Shown here piece after piece: positions 1-7,830 of a stretch of DNA of 29,765 bases. Each line of letters starts with the position of its first letter. Positions within the stretch are counted from its first letter, which is position 1. The notes under the pieces were generated by a model. That model searched no databases. It was not told the origin of the DNA and saw only the letters and a program-made list of their open reading frames with translations. The DNA is from an uncultured Bacilli bacterium (GTDB taxonomy: Bacteria > Bacillota_I > Bacilli_A > RF39 > UBA660): contig CAJTUR010000021.1 of assembly GCA_910579535.1 (NCBI GenBank), forward strand, positions 1 to 29,765, written 5' to 3'. The translations under genes and the position numbers were made by a program.

Positions 1-265
1 AATCTACTAAACTATTACAAGTATTTTTTATTGTAAACGTATATGGCGTTAATTTCATTCCCTCTTCATTTGAAATAGGATGCGTTTCCAATAAACTAAT
101 ACCTTCACTCTCTTCAATCATTTCAATATTTAAACAATCCGTTCCAATCACATTTACGCTTTTCTGTGTCGCATTAAAACTCCAATAAGCATAACTTATT
201 CCAGCCACTCCTAAGATAACCATAAGAATAGTTAGACTTAAATAAACAATTCTTTTCTTCTTCAT
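1..265 (-). CDS. Secreted/surface protein with SipW/TasA-type signal, C-terminus beyond the window edge
   Basis: The start codon is at 265, with a strong site (GAAGGAGAAG) just upstream. The first 27 residues are a basic start (MKKKR), a hydrophobic helix and the sequence ISYAYWSF. This A-Y-W pattern at the end of the signal is typical of camelysin/TasA-like and related surface proteins of Bacilli, processed by SipW-like peptidases; that is family knowledge. The visible mature part contains an acidic stretch and the segment TFTIKNTC. It is cut after 88 residues by the window edge, so family and length cannot be settled. The protein is probably exported and either wall-associated or fibre-forming. 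It has its own promoter at 322-350. Confidence 0.7.
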   Translation of the reverse strand, partial: MKKKRIVYLSLTILMVILGVAGISYAYWSFNATQKSVNVIGTDCLNIEMIEESEGISLLETHPISNEEGMKLTPYTFTIKNTCNSLVD

Positions 266-321
266 ACGCTTCTCCTTCACTACTAACTTGCGCCACTTAC
301 AAGTACCCTATTAATAATACA

Positions 322-350
322 ATTATAGCAACTTGAGGTTTCAATATCAA
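322..350 (-). promoter_or_regulatory. SigA-type promoter for the left-edge secreted protein
   Basis: On the minus strand the sequence is TTGATA, 17 bp, TATAAT, with TG one base before the -10 (extended -10). Transcription would start near 315, giving a leader of about 50 nt. Confidence 0.7.
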
Positions 351-495
351 TACAAAATAGTACTAAATCGCTATTACTCTATTCTTTTTATCTTTTTTAC
401 TATATCAAACCAAATTTAAAAAAAAAGTCAAAAAAAGAAGAAAAGTCATATTATTTCTTATAAATTTTCAAATGAAAAAAGAATAAATTCATTTG

Positions 496-531
496 CCAAA
501 CTCTATGAGTTTGGTTTTCTTTTGATATAAT
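496..531 (+). promoter_or_regulatory. Hairpin plus extended -10 at the left end of the IS91-like element
   Basis: A perfect inverted repeat (CCAAACTC, TAT, GAGTTTGG, 496-514) is followed by TTTTCTTTT, which is the form of an intrinsic terminator. Directly after it comes TGATATAAT (523-531), an extended -10. The ATG of the transposase begins at 538, about where transcription would start, so the mRNA appears leaderless; there is no ribosome site. A terminator just ahead of the promoter would shield the transposase from outside transcription. Alternatively the hairpin is the recognised left end of the element. Confidence 0.5.
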
Positions 532-537
532 AGATAT

Positions 538-1680
538 ATGATAGTAAATGAATTTAAAACAGAAAAAGAATTGTATGATGTTTATCCTAAAAAGTTTCAT
601 TGGTATCTCAAAGATATCTTTAATGATTATTGGTATGACTTTTTAAATTTCGCCGAAAAGAAAAAGCTTACCATTCGTCCTGTTGTTAAAAGAGATGTCT
701 CTCGTATGATGAAATGCAAAACTAAAACTCTTGGTGCTTCTGTCTTTAAATGCCCTAATTGTGGTGAGGAAAAGTTTGTTTACCATACTTGTAAATCTAG
801 ATTTTGTAATTCTTGTGGCATTAAGTATTCTAAACAACGTTCTCTTTCCATTGAATCTAAACTTCTTGATTGCACCCACAGACATCTAGTATTCACTATT
901 TCTGACTTTTTATGGCCTTTATTTTTAGATGATAGAAACAGATTTCATTTCATGTTTCAAGCTGTTAGCAAAACTCTTCTTTCTTGGTATCATGAACAGT
1001 ATAAACATTTACATCTTACTCCTGGTTTTATTCTTACTCTTCATACCTTTGGTAGAGATGATAAATGGAATGTTCATATTCACTGTCTTCTTTCTGAACG
1101 TGTTTTAGGAAATAACATTGAAAAGAAAATGGATTTCATTCCTTTTGATATGTTACGTAAAAGATTCCAAAAAATTTTACTTGATTTACTTGAAAAGGAT
1201 ATAAGAAAAAATACGTTTAGACCTATCAAAAATAAGGTTTATTCACTCTCTCAAAACGGTTTCTATGTCCGTGCTATAAAAAACGAATTTCCTGATTCTA
1301 AAAAAGCCATTTCTTATGTTTTAAGATAGTGTGGTAGACCAAGTTTTGCACAATATCGTATAATTGATATTGATGAGAAAGATTTCATCTCTTTTTGGTA
1401 CCAAAGAACATGAAGATGATTTCTTTGTCGCTGAGAAAATCCATATCTTTGAATTTATAGCTAGATTAATTAGACACATCCCAGATGACCAGTTTAAAAT
1501 GATTCGTTATTATGGTTTTTATGCTTCTAGAAAACACAAGTTATATGTTTATGCTAGAAAATTAATTCCAGAATTCAAACTTGCTTTTAAGAAAAGCTTG
1601 AATATTTGGAGAAACTTACTTTATGTCCTAAATGTAATTCTACTATGATTTTCGATTATGTTTTTCTTTTATCAAAATAG
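538..1680 (+). pseudogene. IS91-family (HUH, Y2-type) transposase, broken by a nonsense codon and two frameshifts
   Basis: The N-terminal zinc domain is intact (CPNC about residue 78, then CKSRFCNSC), followed by the HUH motif in VHIHCLL near residue 183 and the tyrosine motif in ISYVLR. Where the family continues YVLRYxGRP, this copy has TAG (1327-1329) and then CGRP in the same frame. The stop thus replaces the second tyrosine of the YxxxY pair that cleaves DNA in IS91 transposases. The frame continues to about 1408, where one extra base moves it to another frame (FIARLIRHIPDDQFKM, RYYGFYASRKHK). Near 1610 it returns to the first frame for a C-terminal LCPKC zinc knuckle, ending at 1680. 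Three lesions make it non-functional. It could still supply a truncated protein, or be mobilised by an active relative elsewhere. Confidence 0.85.
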
Positions 1681-1693
1681 AATGAGGTTTATT

Positions 1694-1882
1694 ATGAAAC
1701 AAAAAAATCCAAAGCAAATTGAATTTATTCCCACTGAAATTGTTGAAATGCTTGATAGAGCTGACCAAATCAATGTAGACACCGATGTTCCTCCAAGATT
1801 TGATTGCGAACATTGTCCTGGTAAAATGGTTCCAAAATATTACATAGAAGTTAAGGATAAAATTTACAAATACGAAGATTAA
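1694..1882 (+). CDS. Small CxxC protein, passenger of the IS91-like element
   Basis: This 62-residue protein starts at the ATG at 1694, preceded by GAGG at the right distance (AATGAGGTTTATT). An upstream in-frame start at 1658 has no ribosome site and would overlap the transposase end, so 1694 is preferred. The reading frame is intact although the transposase in front of it is not. The protein is acidic in the middle (VEMLDRADQINVD), has one CEHC pair (a possible metal site or half of one) and ends in a Lys/Tyr-rich tail. No enzymatic motif is visible and I do not recognise a family. Its position between the transposase stop and the right-end hairpin suggests it moves with the element. Confidence 0.55.
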   Translation: MKQKNPKQIEFIPTEIVEMLDRADQINVDTDVPPRFDCEHCPGKMVPKYYIEVKDKIYKYED

Positions 1883-1894
1883 TTTTTCCGACTT

Positions 1895-1930
1895 AAAACG
1901 AGTTGTGTTTTTTCATGCACAGTTCGTTTT
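1895..1930. terminator. Bidirectional hairpin/terminator at the right end of the element
   Basis: Arms 1895-1907 (AAAACGAGTTGTG) and 1918-1930 (CACAGTTCGTTTT) form 13 pairs including two wobbles around a 10-nt loop. Each strand ends the stem in TTTT. It can terminate the passenger gene (+) and the membrane-protein gene (-), and may also be the structured end of the transposon. Confidence 0.6.
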
Positions 1931-1976
1931 CTATTTGCAATTTTTGTTTTTAAACCTTAGATGAACTTTCCTATTT

Positions 1977-3194
1977 TTACATCGTCACTTTAGTGTTTAT
2001 TTTTTCATTTTTGGAGATTAAATCGTAATAATAATTGTATAACACCGTATCTTCTTCTGTGCAAAAATATAATTTATTTTCTTGTATTTCCCAACAATTT
2101 TCTTTTTTGGTTATAATGGCTAGCATTTCATCTAAATAACTCATTTTTATTTGATTTTGCTCCATTTCATTATACCAATAATTTTTATAAGCGGATTCAT
2201 CAAACAAAGCATAACTACTATAAATATTTATAAAAACTTCCTCAACATTATATTTTTCTATTCGTTTTAATTCTTCTTTACTACTGAGTAAATTATAAAT
2301 TTTTTCAATTTGTCTTTCTGAAATTTCAATGTATTTGGGAAGTTTATTTTTTAACTGAATTAATTCTTTTTTATTATTTTGTAAGTATTCAGCGGTCAAG
2401 TTTAAAAAAAGTCCAGTTGCTGAATTTTTTTCATAATTGTCTCTTAAACTATAGTAGTCGTTATATAAGTTTTTTAATTCTTTTTCTATAACTTGATATT
2501 TTCCATAAGTATGCAAGGTTTCATCAATTTCTTCGTTTACTATTACTTGGTAAAGCTCTTTTTCTAACTGGTAAGAATTATAAAAAGCAAAGGCAAAAGC
2601 ACTTAATATAATCATAATAGATGGTATGACATAAACCACACCATTCATGAATAGTTTTAAAAATAGGTTTTTATATCTTTTTTTATTCATAATCGGGTAG
2701 TTTTCTTCGATTTTACTTTCTAATTCGTCGGTTCTTTTTAAACAAAAGATTTTACTTTTTTTACCAAAAATAAATAAATTTTCTTCTACTTTAAAAATGG
2801 CGGTGATTTCATTCCATGCCAAACGCTTTTCTCTTTTGTTTGATGTTTCGATGATTTCTTTTTCGTTTACTTCTAATTGTTCATGTAAAGGTATTTTTTT
2901 AGAAAATATTATTTTAATTATGCCTTTGATTAAATAAAACGTATTTAGAAAAAGAATGAACATGAGTATTCCAATGAGTCCATCTGTTAAATCTTCTAAA
3001 AAGAAAAAATCAATGAATACACCTAAGCTGAAAAGGGTTAATCCAATGAAATAATTTCTTAAACAAAGGTTAAAAAACGTTTTAGGCCTTTTAAAACTTA
3101 TTTGTTTTAAAAGCATTCTTTCAGATTTCATACCTAATGCTAAATTGAGTAATTTTTTTTGTTCTTTTTTAGTTCTTTCATAGTCAAATTTCAT
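1977..3194 (-). CDS. Membrane protein with a YcxB-like cytosolic segment, function unknown
   Basis: The protein has 405 residues. After a basic, coiled N-terminus come two adjacent membrane helices (about 45-110). Next is a roughly 70-residue soluble part with the pattern RLAWNEITAIFKVEENLFIF, which resembles the YcxB-like/PH-like fold found between helices in Bacilli proteins. A third helix follows (about 180-205, VVYVIPSIMIILSAFAFAF). The C-terminal 200 residues are hydrophilic, Glu/Lys/Tyr-rich and probably outside, with coiled-coil character. There is no catalytic motif. It starts 3 nt after a broken small reading frame, with AAGGA ahead of the ATG, and has no visible promoter of its own, so it probably depends on read-through from rny. 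The YcxB assignment is tentative. Confidence 0.7.
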   Translation of the reverse strand: MKFDYERTKKEQKKLLNLALGMKSERMLLKQISFKRPKTFFNLCLRNYFIGLTLFSLGVFIDFFFLEDLTDGLIGILMFILFLNTFYLIKGIIKIIFSKKIPLHEQLEVNEKEIIETSNKREKRLAWNEITAIFKVEENLFIFGKKSKIFCLKRTDELESKIEENYPIMNKKRYKNLFLKLFMNGVVYVIPSIMIILSAFAFAFYNSYQLEKELYQVIVNEEIDETLHTYGKYQVIEKELKNLYNDYYSLRDNYEKNSATGLFLNLTAEYLQNNKKELIQLKNKLPKYIEISERQIEKIYNLLSSKEELKRIEKYNVEEVFINIYSSYALFDESAYKNYWYNEMEQNQIKMSYLDEMLAIITKKENCWEIQENKLYFCTEEDTVLYNYYYDLISKNEKINTKVTM

Positions 3195-3197
3195 ATT

Positions 3198-3305
3198 TTA
3201 CCGTTTCCTTACTATTTCCAACTTGTTCACGAATAATTCATCTAATTGTTTTATCATTTCTTCTACTGTCACATTTAAACTCTAAAATAGAATAATTTTT
3301 TTCAT
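3198..3305 (-). pseudogene. Remnant of a small gene between rny and the membrane-protein gene
   Basis: A perfect ribosome site (AAAAGGAGAAG) precedes an ATG at 3305 that reads MKKIILF and then TAG. The same frame continues for 27 more codons (including VTVEEMIKQLDELFVNK) and stops 3 nt before the ATG of the downstream membrane-protein gene. The good site, the amphipathic continuation and the tight coupling suggest a former small protein now ended by one nonsense codon. It could also be a 7-codon leader. Function unknown. Confidence 0.35.
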
Positions 3306-3324
3306 AAACTTCTCCTTTTATTAG

Positions 3325-3350
3325 AGAAAAAAGAAGCTATTTTGCTTCTT
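3325..3350 (-). terminator. rny terminator overlapping its own stop codon
   Basis: On the minus strand AAGAAGC, AAAATA, GCTTCTT form a 7-bp stem followed by TTTTCTC. The 5' arm lies in the last codons of rny and the TAG stop is in the loop region. The next ribosome site begins only about a dozen bases later, so read-through probably feeds the downstream genes. Confidence 0.6.
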
Positions 3351-4893
3351 CTTGTGCTCTAGTTTCACGAATAACGGTTATTTTGATGGTTCCAGGGTAT
3401 TGCATTTCTGATTCAATTTTGGCTTTTATATCTCTAGCCATTTTAATACTGGTTGAATCATCGACTTCTTCTGGTTTAACCATAACACGTATTTCTCTAC
3501 CAGCTTGCATGGCATAGGCTTTTTCTACCCCTTCAAATGAAGAACCAATTTCTTCTAGTTGTTCTAATCTTTTAATGTAATTTTCAAGAGAATCATTTCT
3601 GGCTCCTGGTCGTGCGGCGGATAAGGTATCCGCTACTTGAATTAAAACAGAAATAATACTGGTTTGTGCTTCATCACCATGATGAGATGCAATGGCATTC
3701 ATAACGATCTCATTTTCATGAAATTTTTTAGCAATATCCATCCCAATTTCTATGTGAGAGCCTTCTACTTCATAATCAATCGCTTTTCCGATATCATGTA
3801 AAAGACCTGCTCTTTTGGCTAAACTAATATTCTCTCCGATTTCACTAGCCATCAATCCCGCTAAATTTGCAACTTCAATGGAATGCTTTAAGGCATTTTG
3901 ACCATAACTGGTTCTAAAGTTTAGTTTACCAATTAAATGCACTAAGTCTGGTTCAACATTAGTGATTCCTAATTCAAATAAAGCATTGGTTCCAATCTCT
4001 GTTATTTTGTTCTTCATGTCTTTTTCAACTTTATCATAAATTTCTTCAATACGAGAGGGATGAATTCTTCCATCTTTAATTAACGTTTCTATGGTTACTC
4101 TGGCTATTTCTCTTCTTAGTGGATCAAAAGAAGAAATAACAATTGTTTCTGGCGTATCATCAATGATTAAGTCTACTCCTGTTACCGATTCAATGGTTCG
4201 AATGTTTCTTCCTTCTCTACCAATTAAACGCCCTTTCATTTCATCATTTGGTAAGTTAATCGTGCTTACTGTTTGTTCACTTGCTACATCTTCCGAATAG
4301 CGTTGCATACTCGAAACAATTAAATCTTTCGCTTTATCGTTAGCAATTAATTTGGCTTCTCTTTCTTTTTCTTTAATGTAATTGGTCATTTCTAAAGCCA
4401 TTTCATTTTCGACTCTTTTCATAATTAAGTCTTTGGCTTTGTCTTTGGTTATTTTAGAAATACTTTCTAATTTTTTAATTTCTTCTTTAAGCATGTCCTC
4501 CATTTTAGCTTCTTTTTCTTGTAATTCTTTTTGTTTTGTTAATAGATTATTATCTCTTTCATCAAGCATGGCATCTCTTTTTTGTAACATTTCATCTCTT
4601 TTATCTAGGTTGTTTTCTCTTTGCATTAATCTTGATTCTGAATCTTTTATTTCCTCTTTTTTTTGTTTTATTTCTTTTTCAGCTTCACTCTTTAGTTTAA
4701 AGGATTCCTCTTTTATTTCTAATAAAACATCTCTTTTATGTTTGTCTGCCTCTTTTTTTGCGTCTTGTAATAGTTTTTCGGCTTTTTTAGTTGCATTGTT
4801 TACTCGTATGTATTCAATAACAATAATCACAATTGCCCCAATAATAATTCCAATAATTAAAGCTAAAATAATGGTTATTATATTTGTGTTCAT
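3337..4893 (-). CDS. rny: Ribonuclease Y
   Basis: RNase Y is the membrane-bound endoribonuclease that starts bulk and regulatory mRNA decay in Bacilli. All domains are present in 518 residues, the normal length: an N-terminal membrane helix (about 5-27), a long Glu/Lys-rich coiled coil (about 30-190), a KH RNA-binding domain around GRLIGREGRNIRTIE (about 225-245), then an HD phosphodiesterase domain with the metal motif LLHDIGKA and a following SHHGDE. The ATG at 4893 is preceded by GGAGGAAG. It has its own promoter (4946-4974) and a terminator overlapping the stop codon. The adjacent gene in lower coordinates is a membrane protein that may be co-transcribed by read-through. Confidence 0.97.
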   Translation of the reverse strand: MNTNIITIILALIIGIIIGAIVIIVIEYIRVNNATKKAEKLLQDAKKEADKHKRDVLLEIKEESFKLKSEAEKEIKQKKEEIKDSESRLMQRENNLDKRDEMLQKRDAMLDERDNNLLTKQKELQEKEAKMEDMLKEEIKKLESISKITKDKAKDLIMKRVENEMALEMTNYIKEKEREAKLIANDKAKDLIVSSMQRYSEDVASEQTVSTINLPNDEMKGRLIGREGRNIRTIESVTGVDLIIDDTPETIVISSFDPLRREIARVTIETLIKDGRIHPSRIEEIYDKVEKDMKNKITEIGTNALFELGITNVEPDLVHLIGKLNFRTSYGQNALKHSIEVANLAGLMASEIGENISLAKRAGLLHDIGKAIDYEVEGSHIEIGMDIAKKFHENEIVMNAIASHHGDEAQTSIISVLIQVADTLSAARPGARNDSLENYIKRLEQLEEIGSSFEGVEKAYAMQAGREIRVMVKPEEVDDSTSIKMARDIKAKIESEMQYPGTIKITVIRETRAQEEAK

Positions 4894-4945
4894 TTTTCTT
4901 CCTCCATTATTTTAAGATATAATTTTTTTAAATATCTATAGTTTA

Positions 4946-4974
4946 ATTATAAAATTTTTAACGTGTTTTAGCAA
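4946..4974 (-). promoter_or_regulatory. Promoter of rny
   Basis: Minus strand TTGCTA, 17 bp, TATAAT. Transcription would start near 4939, giving a leader of about 45 nt. Confidence 0.65.
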
Positions 4975-5043
4975 TACATAATTTTCATTATCAAAAAAGA
5001 GTTTTTTTAATGATGTGTTTTAAATGAACACAAGAACTTTGAT

Positions 5044-5225
5044 TTATTGATTAACTACATCAGCGGTTAAATCAAAATCTTTTCTTTATTTTAATTTTTT
5101 TAAGGTTTCGACTCCGTCCATATTGGGCATCAAAATTTCCATTATAATAACATAATAATTGTTTTTTACATTTCCATTTGCTTTGTTTCCTCTTTTAAAC
5201 TAATCGTTGAATCATCAATCACCAT
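5044..5225 (-). pseudogene. Decayed response-regulator receiver domain downstream of the histidine kinase
   Basis: Three fragments in order match a receiver domain. MVIDDSTISLK (ATG at 5225) is the acidic-pocket region (VVDDS). After a stop and a lost stretch, EILMPNMDGVETLKKLK is the phospho-Asp region (MDxxMPxMDG, though the exact phospho-acceptor position reads Glu). After another stop, LTADVVNQ is the conserved Thr/Lys-side loop (ALTA). The frame is off by one from the end of the kinase, and about half the usual 120 residues are missing. It was either the C-terminal receiver of a hybrid kinase or a separate response regulator overlapping the kinase stop. It cannot work now. Confidence 0.7.
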
Positions 5226-5232
5226 TTTGCTC

Positions 5233-6624
5233 TCATTTCATTTTTCTTTCTATTGGTAAACTTATCATTACTTTCGTTCCTTTTTCGTATTTTGAAAATA
5301 TTTTAATCTCCCCATTTACTTTTTCAAGCAAACTCTTAGTAATAGATAAACCTACTCCCACACCAGAATAGGAACTATTTTTTGTAGCTTTTGTTTTTTT
5401 AAAAGGTGTAAATATATTCATTATTTCTTCCTCTTTTATACCAATTCCAGTATCTTCAATTTCTATTTTTAAATTGTTTTTTTCTAATTTAGAATTAATT
5501 GTTATACTTCCTTTATTTGTAAATTTAATAGCATTATCTAATATTTGAGTAGTAACTTTTTTTAAAATCGTTAAATTTCCATATACACTTATCATTTCTT
5601 GTAATTTATTATTAAAAATTAAATTTTTATCTTTAATTCTAGGTAAATATAATTCTATTACATTTTCTATTTCTTTTTTAGGATTGTACTCTGTTTTTAT
5701 TTCTTCATCTTTTTGTTTTTCTATGGCATAAATTTCAAACATTTTATCAGTGATACTTAATAATTTTTGAGAAGAATCTATCATATCTTTAATTTCTTCT
5801 TTACAATTATTTAAATCCTCTTCTTCTAATAATAAACTCCCTAAACCAACAATTCCATTTACAGGTGTTCTGATTTCATGGCTCATACTTGATATAAAAT
5901 CACTTTTGATTTGATTTGCTTGCTCTAATTCATTTTTAGCAAGTGTTATTTCATTAAGCATCTTCACATCGGGATTTTCTATTGTAAAATACATGATGTA
6001 ACACATTATTGCCAAAATTAAATCATAAATAATAATTCCAGGAAAGAAAATTGTAAAAAAATACATTACTCCTATCGTTAGCACTATTAGAAAAAAGGCC
6101 ATAAATCTTTTATCTCTTTTGTTAAAATGAATTAGATTAATCCAAAAAGAAACAAATAATATCAACCCTACAAACAAGTATCCTATCATTATGGAACTTC
6201 CACTTACATTTCTTGCCATTCCAGCATTGATTACTTCTACTTTAGATAAAAAAATAAACAAAATAATTAATATATTTACGATACTTAAACTTATGCCAAA
6301 TATCTTAAAATTTTCTTTTATTTTTTTATATGAAATCAGTACTATATAGGTTAAAAGGCTAGAAAAAATAATACAGAATAGAGAAGACATAATTTTGTTA
6401 GATATAATAACGAATTGCATATATTTTAAAATTTGAATTTCATCGCAATTTGAACTAATTATATGTAATATAGTGTCTATTATCGATACAATTAATGAGC
6501 CAATTAGAATGATACAATATGCTTTGTTTTCAATAAGATTTACTTTTCTTTTCAAAAAATAAACGCTATTTATAATAAGAATAAACAAAAAAGATACTAA
6601 AGGCACTTGATATTCTAATGGCAT
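5233..6624 (-). CDS. Sensor histidine kinase with multi-helix membrane sensor
   Basis: The first 210 of 463 residues form about seven hydrophobic segments, a 7TM-type sensor with short loops and no recognisable ligand pocket. A short linker helix leads to the dimerisation/phospho-acceptor motif SHEIRTPVNGIVG (His near 249). The HATPase part has the N box (ILDNAIKFTNKG), G1 (EIEDTGIGIK), an F box (IFTPF) and G2 (SGVGVGLSITKSLL). It looks intact. The ATG at 6624 is fixed by an in-frame TGA just upstream and has only a weak ribosome site (GGAAG); a better site (AAAGGAG) lies further up and serves no visible frame. Its presumed partner receiver, immediately downstream, is decayed, so the kinase is now an orphan unless it signals to a regulator elsewhere. 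Confidence 0.9.
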   Translation of the reverse strand: MPLEYQVPLVSFLFILIINSVYFLKRKVNLIENKAYCIILIGSLIVSIIDTILHIISSNCDEIQILKYMQFVIISNKIMSSLFCIIFSSLLTYIVLISYKKIKENFKIFGISLSIVNILIILFIFLSKVEVINAGMARNVSGSSIMIGYLFVGLILFVSFWINLIHFNKRDKRFMAFFLIVLTIGVMYFFTIFFPGIIIYDLILAIMCYIMYFTIENPDVKMLNEITLAKNELEQANQIKSDFISSMSHEIRTPVNGIVGLGSLLLEEEDLNNCKEEIKDMIDSSQKLLSITDKMFEIYAIEKQKDEEIKTEYNPKKEIENVIELYLPRIKDKNLIFNNKLQEMISVYGNLTILKKVTTQILDNAIKFTNKGSITINSKLEKNNLKIEIEDTGIGIKEEEIMNIFTPFKKTKATKNSSYSGVGVGLSITKSLLEKVNGEIKIFSKYEKGTKVMISLPIERKMK

Positions 6625-6674
6625 TCGTTTTCACTTCCATTCTATTTAATTTTATCAAATCTCCTTTAATATAT

Positions 6675-7724
6675 CTATGATTTTTTTAATATCCTAGTAA
6701 AGTCTTTATGTAATTTAATATTATTACGCATGTAGTTTTCCATATCAAAATATTTATCTTCTTCTCTTCTGACTAAAACATCTGCTAAAATTTTAACATT
6801 ATTATGGTTTATATTTATATTATCTATATACTCTCTCATTTTGGTTGGACTTGTTACATTATGCCCTTCATATTCTGTTAATTCTTCATGCCATACATCG
6901 TTATACCATTTTTGGCATTCATAAACCATTTTACGCATTTCCATCCAATAAACTCGTGGGTCTTTTGGTAAATTAATAATTCTTTCTAAATCACCTTTCT
7001 TCTTCATAGTTTCATCATAAATAACTTGAAACATTTGATTTGTCAATTCATCTCTTTTTATAAATTCAGTATGCTCAGATACCATTTCATATAAAATTGT
7101 AGCCATTTCATCTCTAAGAATGTCAGATGCTTCATAGATATCATAATTAAATAAAGGTAAAGGTTCTCCTACTTTAATATATATTTTATCACTTCCAAAA
7201 TCATTAAAACTAATAGTTGGAAGAACTAAGGAATTGGTATTATGAGATAAAATAGAAGCCCCATTAAAAGGAGGAGGTATTAATTTATTTTCAGTATTAT
7301 TATAACCTCCACCAACAAATAACATTACACTATTTCCATTATGAATAACTCTTTCCATTTTAAATATAGACATGTCACGATTTTCTTCATCTAAACGATT
7401 CACATAAATCATTCCATTTAGCCATAATGCTATCATAGCTGGATTATGTTCTAACTGGTCTGTAGAGCCATTCAAAACATACGCATTTCTATCTATTTTA
7501 CTTAATATTGATATAACATCTTCATCAAAAGAATGATAAGCAGCAAAAATATAACTTTTGTTTGGCTCCAAATTTGGATATTGTTCTAAAATGATTTCTC
7601 TTTTTGTTCCATTTTCTAAAAGAAATCGCCATACTTTATTTATTTTTTTTCTATTATTCATTCCTCTTATAGATGTAAATTCTCTTGATGTTACATTTTC
7701 TAATTTTTTTAAACCTGTATACAT
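6675..7724 (-). CDS. PlsC-like lysophospholipid/glycerolipid acyltransferase
   Basis: This 349-residue protein carries the acyltransferase signature HxxxxD in AAYHSFDEDVIS (near residue 63). It also has a substrate-binding block at YVNRLD, a block where the family has FPEG-type sequence (MLFVGGGYNN) and a following hydrophobic LVLPTISF. These match the order of motifs in 1-acylglycerol-3-phosphate acyltransferases, although block III lacks the usual E-G-T. The C-terminal 130 residues are charged and specific to this protein. There are no clear membrane helices, so it is probably peripheral. ATG 7724 follows GGGAAAG. It has its own promoter and lies 50 nt ahead of the kinase gene, with which it may be co-transcribed. 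The acyl acceptor cannot be told. Confidence 0.75.
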   Translation of the reverse strand: MYTGLKKLENVTSREFTSIRGMNNRKKINKVWRFLLENGTKREIILEQYPNLEPNKSYIFAAYHSFDEDVISILSKIDRNAYVLNGSTDQLEHNPAMIALWLNGMIYVNRLDEENRDMSIFKMERVIHNGNSVMLFVGGGYNNTENKLIPPPFNGASILSHNTNSLVLPTISFNDFGSDKIYIKVGEPLPLFNYDIYEASDILRDEMATILYEMVSEHTEFIKRDELTNQMFQVIYDETMKKKGDLERIINLPKDPRVYWMEMRKMVYECQKWYNDVWHEELTEYEGHNVTSPTKMREYIDNININHNNVKILADVLVRREEDKYFDMENYMRNNIKLHKDFTRILKKS

Positions 7725-7759
7725 AAAAACTTTCCCTTTTCATTTTACAAATGAAATTT

Positions 7760-7787
7760 ATTTTATCATATTAATTGAATTTGTCAA
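7760..7787 (-). promoter_or_regulatory. Promoter of the acyltransferase (and perhaps kinase) genes
   Basis: Minus strand TTGACA, 16 bp, TAAAAT, with TG one base ahead of the -10. Confidence 0.7.
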
Positions 7788-7803
7788 CTCTTTGTCCTTC
7801 TTT

Positions 7804-7830
7804 ATAAAAAAAGAAGATTACTCTTCCTTA
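7804..7830 (-). terminator. recA terminator overlapping the stop codon
   Basis: Minus strand AAGGAAGA, loop GTAA, TCTTCTTT, then TTTTAT: an 8-pair stem with one wobble. The TAA stop of recA forms part of the loop. Confidence 0.6.

Larger units (their letters stand above)
496..1930 (+). mobile_element. IS91-like insertion element (decayed), approximate limits
   Basis: The element holds a broken HUH/Y2 transposase gene and a 62-aa passenger gene in one direction, bounded by a hairpin at 496-514 and one at 1895-1930. IS91-family elements lack terminal inverted repeats and carry secondary structure at their ends, which fits (family knowledge). The true ends were not determined, and no target duplication is expected for this family. 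Confidence 0.5.

Noticed and set aside
1327..3284. Reassignment of TAG to an amino acid, as several TAGs interrupt plausible frames
   Set aside because: rny and the acyltransferase end properly at TAG, and other broken genes have TAA, TGA or frameshifts, so decay explains it.
4382..4915. Long plus-strand open frame opposite rny
   Set aside because: Ser/Leu-rich shadow of the Lys/Glu-rich coiled coil of RNase Y; no ribosome site or motif.
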